From Phyllobacterium myrsinacearum (GTDB lineage: Bacteria; Pseudomonadota; Alphaproteobacteria; Rhizobiales; Rhizobiaceae): 64,000 nucleotides of DNA. The notes under the pieces are model-generated. The model did not search any database. It saw only the letters and a list, made by a program, of their open reading frames with translations, and had not been told where the DNA came from. Of the stretch, positions 35,574 to 43,771 are shown one piece after another. The stretch lies in assembly GCF_014138285.1 (NCBI RefSeq), contig NZ_JACGXN010000014.1, positions 1 through 64,000 on the forward strand, written 5' to 3'. Numbering within the stretch: position 1 is the stretch's first letter; every line of letters starts with the position of its first letter. A program made the position numbers and the translations under genes.

Positions 35574-36080
35574 GTGGTTAAAATCAATAAGGTAATGGTT
35601 GGCGAGTCGCTGGTTGGCGATGGTAACGAAGTTGCGCATATCGATCTGTTGATCGGACCGCGCGGCAGTGCAGTTGAAACAGCATTCTGCAATGCTTTGA
35701 CGAATAACAAGGATGGATTCACTTCCCTTCTTGCGGTTATCGCACCGAATTTGGCCTGTAAACCAAACACCATTCTGTTCAACAAGGTCACCATCAAGGG
35801 AGCGAAACAGGCTGTCCAGATGTTTGGCCCGGCACAGCATGCGGTGGCAAAGGCAGTTCAAGACAGTGTTGCAGATGGCACTATTCCGGCGGATGAGGCT
35901 GATGATTTGTTTATTTGTGTCGGTGTTTTCATCCATTGGGAGGCCGAGGACGATGCGAAGATTCAGGACTTTAATTATCGTGCAACCAAGGAAGCTCTCG
36001 AGCGCGCAGTAACGGGCAAGCCGACTGCTGCCGAAGCAACCGCTCAGCGCGATTCTGTAAAACATCCGTTCAGCGCTTAG
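35574..36080 (+). CDS. fae: Formaldehyde-activating enzyme
   Basis: A 168-residue cytoplasmic enzyme that condenses formaldehyde with H4MPT to methylene-H4MPT, the entry point of the pathway. It contains [17 protein letters not shown], where the His of the AHID motif is the catalytic residue in Fae. [18 protein letters not shown] and [16 protein letters not shown] also match the family closely. The GTG at 35574 is chosen because GGAGG lies 9 bases upstream; a TTG two codons earlier would be too close to that site. Fae is usually among the most abundant proteins during growth on methanol. A hairpin terminator follows (36169-36199). Confidence 0.97.
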   Translation: MVKINKVMVGESLVGDGNEVAHIDLLIGPRGSAVETAFCNALTNNKDGFTSLLAVIAPNLACKPNTILFNKVTIKGAKQAVQMFGPAQHAVAKAVQDSVADGTIPADEADDLFICVGVFIHWEAEDDAKIQDFNYRATKEALERAVTGKPTAAEATAQRDSVKHPFSA

Positions 36081-36168
36081 ACACGAGACAACCCCGCACA
36101 GAGTACACCCTCTGTTGCACCGGATGGCCTGTTGCGCCGGTTGGCAAAAAGTTTGGGCTTCTAGACTT

Positions 36169-36199
36169 GAGCAAGGGGCGAGCAATCGATCCCTTGCTC
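36169..36199. terminator. Hairpin between convergent fae and HisA-like genes
   Basis: GAGCAAGGG (36169-36177) and CCCTTGCTC (36191-36199) form a perfect 9-bp stem with a 13-nt loop, 13 bases before the minus-strand stop. It can serve both directions. Confidence 0.6.
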
Positions 36200-36212
36200 T
36201 GCTATTTCCGGT

Positions 36213-36914
36213 TTACTTGTTTTTCATCAGCGACGAGATCGTCTCTGGTGTCAGAGTTCCATTGTGCAGAGAGGTCGCGACAAGTGCCGCCGGAATACCC
36301 ATTTCTTCCAACTGTTGAAGATCATGGGTATGGCGAATGCCTCCGGCAGCAATAACAGTGCGATTACCGGCTCGACGCTTGATCTCAGTCAGCCGTTCAA
36401 AATCGGGACCAGAATTGGCACCGACACGGCCAAGCGTCATAACTATAATCCGGGACGGCCAATTGTCAGCCTTATCGAGAATGGAAGGAGGGCCCATAAA
36501 CTCATCCCCACGAAAATCCAGTGACAAAATAAGTCGCGGACTTTCCCTCAGTTTCTCGAGTACGCAAGCATCGGATTGAGACTCTGAACCCAACACGGGC
36601 GATACGCTATCCATGGTCAATATTTGTTCTAGTTGGCTAAAGTCCGAGAAACCAGCGTCCAGCCAGACATCTGCTGTGGCGAATAACGGCTTCAACCGCT
36701 TCAGCGTGTCGTCAGCAAGGCCGCACTGTATCGCGTCGAGTTCAGCGACATAAAAAACTGGGAAGGGATAGAGTTTGCGCAGACCTTCCGCCACGTCGAG
36801 CACGTTGGCAGTCAGGCTGAGTGGCGTTTCAATAGGCCGATAAGCGTCGCGATTGCCCATGTAAGCGCGAACGACAAGACCATCTTTTATGTCGAGTACC
36901 GGAATGATATGCAC
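36213..36914 (-). CDS. HisA-like TIM-barrel protein (Orf17-type)
   Basis: A 233-residue (beta/alpha)8-barrel protein related to the histidine enzyme HisA. It begins HIIPVLDIKDGLVVRAYMGN, carries ELDAI and LDAGFSD strands and ends with a phosphate-binding pair (IAAGGIRHTHDLQQLEEMGI, then AALVATSLHNG). The barrel is complete but lies within C1 cofactor genes, matching the COG1411-type proteins of methylotrophs and methanogens rather than histidine synthesis. The GTG at 36914 is chosen because longer frames would overlap the divergent MfnF-like gene. The reaction is unknown; a phosphosugar isomerisation is likely by analogy. Confidence 0.8.
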   Translation of the reverse strand: MHIIPVLDIKDGLVVRAYMGNRDAYRPIETPLSLTANVLDVAEGLRKLYPFPVFYVAELDAIQCGLADDTLKRLKPLFATADVWLDAGFSDFSQLEQILTMDSVSPVLGSESQSDACVLEKLRESPRLILSLDFRGDEFMGPPSILDKADNWPSRIIVMTLGRVGANSGPDFERLTEIKRRAGNRTVIAAGGIRHTHDLQQLEEMGIPAALVATSLHNGTLTPETISSLMKNK

Positions 36915-36941
36915 TGGTAGAATCCAAGGAATGATGCACTC

Positions 36942-38006
36942 ATGAAATCCCGATTTGCCAACGAAGGAAAGCCCCTGATTACAGGTTGGGATATAGGCGG
37001 GGCTCATCTCAAGATGGCGCAGTGCCGAGATGGCGAAATCGTCTCGGCTAAAATCTTCAAAACTCCGCTTTGGCTGGGGCTTGATCAGGTACGCGATGCT
37101 CTCAGTAACATCGGGCCGTTGCAGGCAGAAGGCAATCTCAACGTCTTCACCATGACTGGAGAACTTTCGGATACATTCACGTCACGCGACGCTGGAATTG
37201 CCGGGCTGCTCAATTTCATCGGAGAACAATTCGGCGATGAGAACACGCTCGTCTATGCGGGCCGCGCAGGTTTTTGCGATATTGATGCGGCGCACAATCT
37301 GGGTGGGGACATCGCTTCCGCAAACTGGCACGCCACAGCTTCGTTGGGTGCAAAGCTGGCGGATGCAGGTCTGTTTATCGATATGGGATCGACGACAACA
37401 GATATACTTGCTTTCAAGAACGGTGAATTGGTTCATGACGGCTATTCCGATGCGGAACGGCTATTGACGGGTGAACTGGTTTATACCGGGTTTACCCGCT
37501 CGGCGCTGATTGGTGTCGCGGCCCTTGTTCCCGTACGGGGACAGATGACACCGCTTATGAACGAGTATTTCGCCAATACCGCAGATCTTGGTCGCATTCT
37601 CGGCACGCTGGATGAAGTTGACGACAAATATCCGTCAGCCGACCGTCAACCGAAAACCGTCGCAGGATCCATTCAAAGATTGGCGAGGATGGTGGGGCGT
37701 GATGGTGGTGACCTTGAAGAGACGGAATGGACTGATATTGCACGATGGTTCAGTGAACACCAATTGCGCATGATCCACGACGGAGCATTCCGGGTAGCAC
37801 GCAAGCTGATGCCCGATTATACCGCCCCCATTGTTGGTGCGGGCATTGGCAGACCACAGATCAAGCAACTGGCCAAACGCATGGACCGGCCCTACATTGA
37901 TTTTGGCACGTTGATACCTGCAACAGCAGATGCTCAAGATGATGCCAGCAAAGCTGCGCCTGCTGCAGCTGTTGCACTACTCGCTTCAATGTTCTTACGA
38001 GAATAA
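36942..38006 (+). CDS. MfnF-like protein of the H4MPT/methylofuran set (hydantoinase-like fold)
   Basis: A 354-residue protein with an actin/hydantoinase-type fold (COG1548, one-carbon cluster family TIGR03123). It has the N-terminal phosphate loop GWDIGGAHLKMAQC and the second loop FIDMGSTTTDILAFKNGEL. It also contains a ERLLTGELVYTGFTRSAL segment specific to this family. In Methanocaldococcus the family member MfnF joins the furan diphosphate to gamma-glutamyltyramine, giving the methanofuran core, so the same step for methylofuran is the best guess here. AAGGA precedes the ATG. It meets the DUF447 gene tail to tail with one base between the stops. Confidence 0.82.
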   Translation: MKSRFANEGKPLITGWDIGGAHLKMAQCRDGEIVSAKIFKTPLWLGLDQVRDALSNIGPLQAEGNLNVFTMTGELSDTFTSRDAGIAGLLNFIGEQFGDENTLVYAGRAGFCDIDAAHNLGGDIASANWHATASLGAKLADAGLFIDMGSTTTDILAFKNGELVHDGYSDAERLLTGELVYTGFTRSALIGVAALVPVRGQMTPLMNEYFANTADLGRILGTLDEVDDKYPSADRQPKTVAGSIQRLARMVGRDGGDLEETEWTDIARWFSEHQLRMIHDGAFRVARKLMPDYTAPIVGAGIGRPQIKQLAKRMDRPYIDFGTLIPATADAQDDASKAAPAAAVALLASMFLRE

Positions 38007-38007
38007 T

Positions 38008-38613
38008 TCAGGCGGTATCGGGGTGATGATTTGCAGCCTTGCCTTTGGAATCGCCCATTTCCTGATAGTCCCTCACCCGCTGCATCAGCCATGACCAGGC
38101 CTGCAACTCATCCGGCCCTGCAGTCTTCTCTATTGCGATCATAAGATAGGCAATTTCCGCCTCGACCTTTTCTCGCGGCAACATGTGCAGGCGGCTGACA
38201 AGAATAGCCAGTTCAAGCACCGCAGCCTTGGCTCGATTGAGACCTGTAAAAGGCGCATGTGTTGCTTCCGAAACCACTTTGCAGAAGTGGCGAGGACGCA
38301 ACCCGTCATCCTCGACAGATACTACTTCAAGCACCGAATGACTTAACGCCGATTGCAAACGCGGCACTGGATAGCCCTTGACAGCGACAGTTGACCATTC
38401 CTTGCGTCCGGTGAGACAGCCGGCAAAGACCAGCATATCATCCGTATAATTGGCGATAGCGAAGGGGACAACTGCAAGATTTTCCAGTGTCTTCGAAGGG
38501 CGGAATGGAGCAATAACCCACCCGTCATCCTGCTGGATAATCCCAAGCGGGGCGATATGGGCAATACCGGCCGCATCAACCGTGGTGACAATGGTTTCCC
38601 TGATATAGGTCAA
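38008..38613 (-). CDS. DUF447-family protein
   Basis: A 201-residue protein of the DUF447 family, a flavin-reductase-like split barrel followed by a helical tail. It starts IRETIVTTVDAAGIAHIAPL and contains APFRPSKTLENLAVVPFAIA. Homologues occur in archaea and in H4MPT-using methylotrophs. The helical C-terminal part (from ~residue 130) has the AKAAVLELAILVSRLHMLPR segment. It may bind FMN and take part in H4MPT assembly or reduction, but no reaction is established. Its start overlaps the DHPS-like gene by 4 bases, the first link of a tight six-gene minus-strand operon. Confidence 0.78.
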   Translation of the reverse strand: MTYIRETIVTTVDAAGIAHIAPLGIIQQDDGWVIAPFRPSKTLENLAVVPFAIANYTDDMLVFAGCLTGRKEWSTVAVKGYPVPRLQSALSHSVLEVVSVEDDGLRPRHFCKVVSEATHAPFTGLNRAKAAVLELAILVSRLHMLPREKVEAEIAYLMIAIEKTAGPDELQAWSWLMQRVRDYQEMGDSKGKAANHHPDTA

Positions 38614-40010
38614 GTCGCCCTATCCTTCTTCGCCCGCAACGTATGGCCCGCTTCTTTTAATCTCAGACGATCCGCTTGTCCGTCCGGGGAGGCGGCGCCC
38701 CAGGCAAGCGGTTCATCCTGTGTGTAACGTTTGCCGAGCTTCCAGGCTATTTCGGCCTTGGTCAGCTCTGCGCCAAGATAAAAAGCATGGGCGCCATCAG
38801 ACTCAACGTCGAGCTTCGGAAAAAACTCAAATGCATCCTGTGCAATCGTATGGCCTTTAGCATTGAAAATATGGATGCCATCAGGCGCAGTCATAATGCG
38901 GAAATTGGCATCGCGCACATCCTTGGCAAGCACGGCAATATCCTCAACACTGTTCGGATATGGCTTACGATCATGAGCCTGCAACAGGCCGGCATCATAA
39001 CCGCGTGGCAGAGCATGATCCTGTTTGGCCGCAAACATGATGCGGCGGGCGCGATCATGCTCCTCGACAGTGCGAACGGTGTGGGGGCTGACATGAACGA
39101 CGAGGACATTGTCGATCGAAAGCTCCGAGCAGATGCCCGAAAGAAGCGCAGTAACACCCGAAGAATCCGCATCCGTGAGCTCCGTCAGGTTACCAGTTCC
39201 CATCATCATGGATATATCCGGCCAGCGGCGGCGTGCTTCCAGAAACCGTCCGAGCGAGGCGGCAAAACCGAAATGAATTGGGTCAAGCACTGGATCGGCA
39301 ATGAAGGAGATATTTGCTGTCTGGGCGGCCTCAATCGCGCGTCCAAGTGAATCGAGATCTCCTGCGATCGAAGGAATAAGGATAGGCGTTGTGTTATATT
39401 TCACCGCCAGATCTACGGTTTCCTCAGTCAGACTAAGCAGATAATCCGCACCGGCGGCAGCGCCGGTTTCGAGTTCTTCGATGTTGGCCGAATCCACGCT
39501 AACAGAGAGACCTTGGGCCTTGAGATGGCGAATGGCATCAGCAAGATGCGGAAACGGCGTATCCGGCAGGCAGCCAAGATCAATGACATCGGCGCCAGCA
39601 GCAGCAAGCTTCAACGCGCGCTGTACCAATGTTTCCAGGGACAACGCTGATGCGTCAACGATTTCTGCAAAGATGCGCATATTGTGCCGGGAGAGATCAA
39701 TCGGCTTGCCCACCCGCCCGAGAAACACAGGCAGATCAGCAACCTCGTCGGGGCCCCTCAGGAAGGGAATACCGAAGCGTGCGCTCAAACGGTCAAGATC
39801 ACCGCGATAGCGGCCAGGCAAAATGATGCGATCTGCCACAACAGGAGGCTTCAATCGTCGCGCTATAATTTCCTCGCTCATAAGTGCAGCGACCTTCACA
39901 CCAATATCGACGACCTCATACGTAAAGGTCGTGTCTTTGAGATCGGAAAGTATCCGCTCCAGCCGTGAGCGGGCCAAATGCCCGGTCAGAAACAGGAGGC
40001 GCTCAGCCAT
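38610..40010 (-). CDS. Dihydropteroate synthase-related protein (DUF6513)
   Basis: A 466-residue protein. The N-terminal ~140 residues form the DUF6513 region (LLFLTGHLARSRLERILSDL). The centre is a dihydropteroate synthase-like TIM barrel (AGADVIDLGCLPDTPFP; ISFIADPVLDPIHFG; MMMGTGNLTELTDADSSG). A C-terminal region of ~150 residues follows. It is the best candidate in this window for coupling the pterin diphosphate to the ribosylated arylamine in H4MPT synthesis, since DHPS does the matching step in folate synthesis. That assignment is inferred. The ATG at 40010 overlaps the upstream stop (TGATATG). Confidence 0.82.
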   Translation of the reverse strand: MAERLLFLTGHLARSRLERILSDLKDTTFTYEVVDIGVKVAALMSEEIIARRLKPPVVADRIILPGRYRGDLDRLSARFGIPFLRGPDEVADLPVFLGRVGKPIDLSRHNMRIFAEIVDASALSLETLVQRALKLAAAGADVIDLGCLPDTPFPHLADAIRHLKAQGLSVSVDSANIEELETGAAAGADYLLSLTEETVDLAVKYNTTPILIPSIAGDLDSLGRAIEAAQTANISFIADPVLDPIHFGFAASLGRFLEARRRWPDISMMMGTGNLTELTDADSSGVTALLSGICSELSIDNVLVVHVSPHTVRTVEEHDRARRIMFAAKQDHALPRGYDAGLLQAHDRKPYPNSVEDIAVLAKDVRDANFRIMTAPDGIHIFNAKGHTIAQDAFEFFPKLDVESDGAHAFYLGAELTKAEIAWKLGKRYTQDEPLAWGAASPDGQADRLRLKEAGHTLRAKKDRAT

Positions 40011-40011
40011 A

Positions 40012-40554
40012 TCAGGCAACCTCTTTCGAGCGGCGCACAATCGCCACCCTCAATTCTGCCAGTGTTTCAACAACTTCGGTCCGTTCATACGTCTTTAGCC
40101 GTGCCGTATTATCGAGATCGATCGGCCGGGGATAGACCTTGACCATGCCGCCGGGCGCCATTGTTTCAAGCTCAGGCGCCGTATCACAGGCAAAAACAAT
40201 GGACGGAACGAGGCATTTTCCCGCCTGCGCATACACATTGGTGGGAAGCGAATCCGAAATGCCGGCAACGCATTTTGCCACGGTGTTCGACGTCGCAGGG
40301 GCGATAATCGCCGTATGATACACGCCATTGTAGAAGCCGCCCACAGGCACAGAACTTGCGGTCTTGTCATGCAAGACCCGCGTCGTCTCGGGAAAATCAA
40401 GCTTCAGCTTATACATACGCAGCACTTCATTGGCAGCTTTTGAAACGAACACATCGCAATGTTCGAGCGTCCTTATCAAGTCGAAACTTTCCACGAAGAA
40501 ATGACCGGAGCCGGTCAATGCCCAAGCCCATCGTGGCGTATGCAGTCGTGTCAT
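40012..40554 (-). CDS. Flavoprotein, AfpA/DmrB-like dihydromethanopterin reductase candidate
   Basis: A 180-residue flavoprotein of the Lot6/Dfp-like fold. WALTGSGHFFVESFDLIRTL is the first nucleotide segment. The FMN loop IIAPATSNTVAKCVAGISDS is near residue 85-105, with LPTNVYAQAGK after it. It resembles archaeal flavoprotein AfpA and DmrB of methanogens. DmrB reduces dihydromethanopterin to H4MPT, so it may perform the last step of cofactor synthesis here; no DHFR-like dmrA is seen in the window. It overlaps the kinase-like gene upstream by 4 bases. Confidence 0.8.
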   Translation of the reverse strand: MTRLHTPRWAWALTGSGHFFVESFDLIRTLEHCDVFVSKAANEVLRMYKLKLDFPETTRVLHDKTASSVPVGGFYNGVYHTAIIAPATSNTVAKCVAGISDSLPTNVYAQAGKCLVPSIVFACDTAPELETMAPGGMVKVYPRPIDLDNTARLKTYERTEVVETLAELRVAIVRRSKEVA

Positions 40555-41186
40555 TGCTCACCCGTTACTTCAAAATGCCTGTTGCGCATCATCGCGCGTC
40601 CCGGAACAGCTGCCAAGGGCAAATCCAACTGATCCAGCATCGCCGGACCCGCAACATGAAGGCTGGTGGCATCCGCCAGCACATCGGGCAGCACAGCGTC
40701 AACAATACCCGCAGCAGCAAGATCAGCAACTGACGAATAGTACTGGTGCTCGTCCGTCTGTTTGATCAGCAGCAGTGCATCGGCTTTTAGTTGTCCGGCC
40801 AGCCACGCACTTAAACTATCCGATGTAACATCCCATGACATGGGAATATCCGGCGCACCGATGGTCATCAACGACGGCAACCAAACCGGGACGGAACCTG
40901 CTTCAAGCATGATACTGGTTTCCGCAACCGATCGCGCAGGACGCAGGCGTTCATGGCATTCAGCAACGGCAATACCAAACTGATCCATAGCGAGGATTGC
41001 CATCGCATGCGCCGCCTCGTTCGAATAGCCAAGACGCTTCTGTGAGACCCGAACCTGATCAGCAAAGGGACCGCCGCCGGGTACGATGATCAGGGGAAAG
41101 GTTGCATTCACCAGCACATCAATCCAGCGACGCATTTCCTCGTGGCCCGCCGTGCTTCCTCCGAGCTTGACGACGAGCGGTTTCAT
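40551..41186 (-). CDS. Amino-acid-kinase-fold protein, MfnE-like
   Basis: A 211-residue protein of the aspartokinase/uridylate-kinase fold: VVKLGGSTAG at the N-terminus, IIVPGGGPFADQVR at ~33-46 and DALLLIKQTD near 135-144. Its family (COG2054) is found with methanofuran-type genes. In methanogens MfnE phosphorylates the aminomethylfuran phosphate to the diphosphate. A matching role with the MfnB-like and MfnF-like proteins is likely. It overlaps both neighbours by 4 bases. Confidence 0.78.
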   Translation of the reverse strand: MKPLVVKLGGSTAGHEEMRRWIDVLVNATFPLIIVPGGGPFADQVRVSQKRLGYSNEAAHAMAILAMDQFGIAVAECHERLRPARSVAETSIMLEAGSVPVWLPSLMTIGAPDIPMSWDVTSDSLSAWLAGQLKADALLLIKQTDEHQYYSSVADLAAAGIVDAVLPDVLADATSLHVAGPAMLDQLDLPLAAVPGRAMMRNRHFEVTGEQ

Positions 41187-42352
41187 GAAAACTTCCGACC
41201 GCCATGCACTTGCGTGAAGCGGAGCTTGGCCGAACTTTTGACATCGCGTGTACGTTCGATCTCAACTCCGACGCCGCCCGGACCGATCTCGAGTTTCTCG
41301 GCGCGAACGAAAACGCGGATCACCCGCGGATTTTTCAGCACGAATGCGGCCACTTGTTCAGCCAATGTCTCGGCAAGCTCGACATGCCCCTCGGCAACGA
41401 TGGCACGAATGCCGTCCATTATGAGATCGTAAGAAACCACATGCCGCATGTCTTCAGGATTGCGTGTCACCCGCAAGACCTCGGCGGTTACATCGAAACG
41501 CACCTTCTGGGTTTTGCCATGTTCGAAACTATATGCACCGATATGTACAGGCAGAACAAAATCGCGGACAAAAATCTTGTCGGCGCCCAGCCCAGCTTCT
41601 TCCGGTTCCGGAAAATAGCCACGCGCCGCAAGCAATTTGTAATCAACGCTTGCCGGTATCCCCTCCTCCAGCACTTCGGGTATCAAACCACGTATCTTTG
41701 CAGTTGCCGTCGCATCAATTGATGCCCTGCGGTCAAGATCAACACAAAGTGCTCCACGAAAGCCCATGAAATCCGGATCATAGGTCAATAGCCGCGAAAT
41801 ATCCGGCGCTTCGAGTGATCCGGCAACGCCGATCATTAATCCTTTTGACTGGCCATTCTTGATGAATTTGCCGATCTGGTCAGGAGACAGATGATTGAGC
41901 AAGCGGCCTCTGGATTTGTCGGCGGTATCGATCATCAAACCGTGAAACCTGCAAATGGCCAACTTTTCAAACAGGTCTTCATCATAATTGTTCCAGTTGT
42001 CGGCAAAGACAACGGCAATCAATTTATTGTGTGAAGCAAGTGGCTGCAGCGCGTTCACGCAAGCTTCAAGTTGGGCGGAAGGAAACAAGCCGATCTTGAT
42101 ATAATCCAGACCAGCAGCCGCAAACTCCTCTACCTTTTGAAGGATCATTTCCGGATGCATCGGAAGATCGCCGCAAGCTGCGCTGATGGGTCGCCGACCC
42201 GATATAAAATCCTTGACTTCCAAGGTCTTGGCCAGATCGACGGCGCCTAGCGCTCCGTTGGCTGGATTTTTCATATCAATGATATCCGCACCATTTTGAA
42301 AGACGATTTCGGCTTCCTCACGGTTCTGGACACTTGCCAACATCTTCGTCAT
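41183..42352 (-). CDS. Fusion of MfnB-like furan synthase and FolB-like aldolase
   Basis: A 389-residue fusion. Residues ~1-235 match (5-formylfuran-3-yl)methyl phosphate synthase (MfnB, DUF556), which makes the furan ring from two glyceraldehyde-3-phosphates. Lys28 (DIIDMKNP) and Lys86 (DYIKIGLF) fit its Schiff-base and active-site lysines. Residues ~257-368 match dihydroneopterin aldolase (FolB): VLPVHIGAYSFEHGK, ELAETLAEQVAAFVL with its Glu, and Lys353 in VRAEKLEIGPGG. FolB cleaves dihydroneopterin to hydroxymethyldihydropterin, used for pterins. One protein thus appears to serve both C1 cofactors. The ATG at 42352 has GGGGG upstream; the frame continues 15 codons further without a better site. 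It is the first gene of the minus-strand operon. Confidence 0.87.
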   Translation of the reverse strand: MTKMLASVQNREEAEIVFQNGADIIDMKNPANGALGAVDLAKTLEVKDFISGRRPISAACGDLPMHPEMILQKVEEFAAAGLDYIKIGLFPSAQLEACVNALQPLASHNKLIAVVFADNWNNYDEDLFEKLAICRFHGLMIDTADKSRGRLLNHLSPDQIGKFIKNGQSKGLMIGVAGSLEAPDISRLLTYDPDFMGFRGALCVDLDRRASIDATATAKIRGLIPEVLEEGIPASVDYKLLAARGYFPEPEEAGLGADKIFVRDFVLPVHIGAYSFEHGKTQKVRFDVTAEVLRVTRNPEDMRHVVSYDLIMDGIRAIVAEGHVELAETLAEQVAAFVLKNPRVIRVFVRAEKLEIGPGGVGVEIERTRDVKSSAKLRFTQVHGGRKFS

Positions 42353-42424
42353 TGGCGCACCCCCGTATAAAAAACAGAAACCTTGCCTCGTGTGCAAGAA
42401 AAGCTGACCCGGAGGGTTGAGATT

Positions 42425-42583
42425 ATGGTGGGTTTGTTTAAAAACACTATGGGCACCTCTGTTCTTAATCCACCGCCATTACTTGAATGGCGGCAGTATG
42501 AATGGTTTGGTCATGAAGAGTACGGTGCCAAATACTCTCACGTTTTTATTCGGCTTTTTTTTGCTGTTCGTCAACGTGTCTGA
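42425..42583 (+). CDS. Possible 52-residue leader peptide
   Basis: A strong GGAGGG lies 9 bases before an ATG that opens a 52-codon frame. This overlaps the start of the next gene in another frame. The peptide has an aromatic middle (LLEWRQYEWFGHEEYG) and a basic end. Nothing similar is recognised. It contains the hairpin at 42473-42493, so its translation could open the start region of the binding-protein gene. It may also be a chance frame. Confidence 0.3.
   Translation: MVGLFKNTMGTSVLNPPPLLEWRQYEWFGHEEYGAKYSHVFIRLFFAVRQRV
42473..42493 (+). promoter_or_regulatory. Hairpin over the start region of the PQQ-associated binding protein
   Basis: CCGCCATT and AATGGCGG form a perfect 8-bp stem with loop ACTTG. 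It ends 4 bases before a possible ATG (42498) and 19 before a second (42513). It may control translation. Confidence 0.5.
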
Positions 42584-43745
42584 ATTATCGGCACAGCAAT
42601 CACCGGCAAATCAAACTGCAAAACCGGTAGTCGATATACGTATCGGCTACCTCCGTGCCTATGAGCCGCAACTGGCGCTTTCCGTCCTGGATATCCCTCC
42701 CCGCGATGAAGGCCTTGCCGGTGCAAATGTTGCAATTAATGATAACAATACGACCGGCAAATTTCTTGGCCAGAAATTTACACTCGATGTCGAGGAAACG
42801 AAATTCAACGCAGACGTGGTTCCGGCTTTCAAGGAAATGATTGCGCGCGGCAACCACTTTGTCCTGACGGATATTTCCGCCAAGCAATTGCTTGCTATAG
42901 CGGATTTGGCCAAGGACGCTGGAGTGCTGCTTTTCAACGTCGGCGCCACTGACGATATTCTGCGTGAGAAGGAGTGCCGGTCGAACGTCTTTCACACGGC
43001 ACCCACACGCAGCATGCTCGCCGACGGGTTGGCACAATACCTCGTTTGGAAACAGTGGCGCAAATGGGTGCTGCTTTACGGCTCTCACGATGATGACAAG
43101 CTTTATGCTGATGCTATCCGCCGTGCCGCTACCCGCTTTGGTGCTACAATCGTCGAAGAGCGATTGTATGAAGACAAGGGAACGGCGCGAAGAACTGATA
43201 GCGGTGTTGTTCTCGTCCAGCAGCAGATGCCTGTCTTTACCCAGAACCTGCCCGAGCATGATGTTGTCATTGTCGCCGACGAAAGCGAAGTCTTTGGCAG
43301 CTACGTTCCCTATAGGACATGGACTCCGCGCCCGGTGGCGGGAACGGCAGGTCTGGTAGCCTCCAGCTGGCATCCGGCAAGTGAACAGTGGGGCGGCGTA
43401 CAGATTCAAAATCGCTTTGCCAAAACGACCGGACGTCGGATGTTGTCGAAAGACATGCAGGCATGGACGGCTGTGCGCATTCTCGGAGAAGCGGTTACCC
43501 GGGCGAAAAGCGCGGAGACGAAACAGGTCGAGGACTATATCAAATCCGATGAATTCTCCATTGCCGCCTTCAAAGGTCAAAAACTCAGTTTCCGCAATTG
43601 GAACTGGCAATTGCGGCAGCCGATCCTGATTGGTGACGGTCACAGCGTTGTTTCGACTTCACCTCAGGCAGGCTTCCTGCACCAGTTCTCGGAACTTGAT
43701 ACGCTGGGCGTCGACAGGCCAGAGACCGAATGTAAGCTGAAATAA
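42513..43745 (+). CDS. Quinoprotein-associated ABC transporter binding protein
   Basis: A ~410-residue periplasmic protein of the branched-chain amino-acid-binding fold. It belongs to the group linked to PQQ enzymes (TIGR03863-like, PQQ_ABC_bind). The signal peptide has the hydrophobic core TLTFLFGFFLLFVNVSELSAQ. Mature segments include IRIGYLRAYEPQLALSVLDI and WVLLYGSHDDDKLYADAIRR. The ligand is unknown; a lanthanide, a PQQ derivative or an alcohol have all been thought possible for such sets. ATGs at 42498 and 42513 are both possible; the latter gives the more usual signal peptide. It starts the plus-strand transporter operon. Confidence 0.82.
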   Translation: MKSTVPNTLTFLFGFFLLFVNVSELSAQQSPANQTAKPVVDIRIGYLRAYEPQLALSVLDIPPRDEGLAGANVAINDNNTTGKFLGQKFTLDVEETKFNADVVPAFKEMIARGNHFVLTDISAKQLLAIADLAKDAGVLLFNVGATDDILREKECRSNVFHTAPTRSMLADGLAQYLVWKQWRKWVLLYGSHDDDKLYADAIRRAATRFGATIVEERLYEDKGTARRTDSGVVLVQQQMPVFTQNLPEHDVVIVADESEVFGSYVPYRTWTPRPVAGTAGLVASSWHPASEQWGGVQIQNRFAKTTGRRMLSKDMQAWTAVRILGEAVTRAKSAETKQVEDYIKSDEFSIAAFKGQKLSFRNWNWQLRQPILIGDGHSVVSTSPQAGFLHQFSELDTLGVDRPETECKLK

Positions 43746-43771
43746 AAATATAAACGTATGGGAGGAATAAG

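Noticed and set aside
42600-43643. A 347-codon minus-strand frame
   Set aside because: It is antisense to the PQQ-linked binding protein and lacks a ribosome site and motifs.
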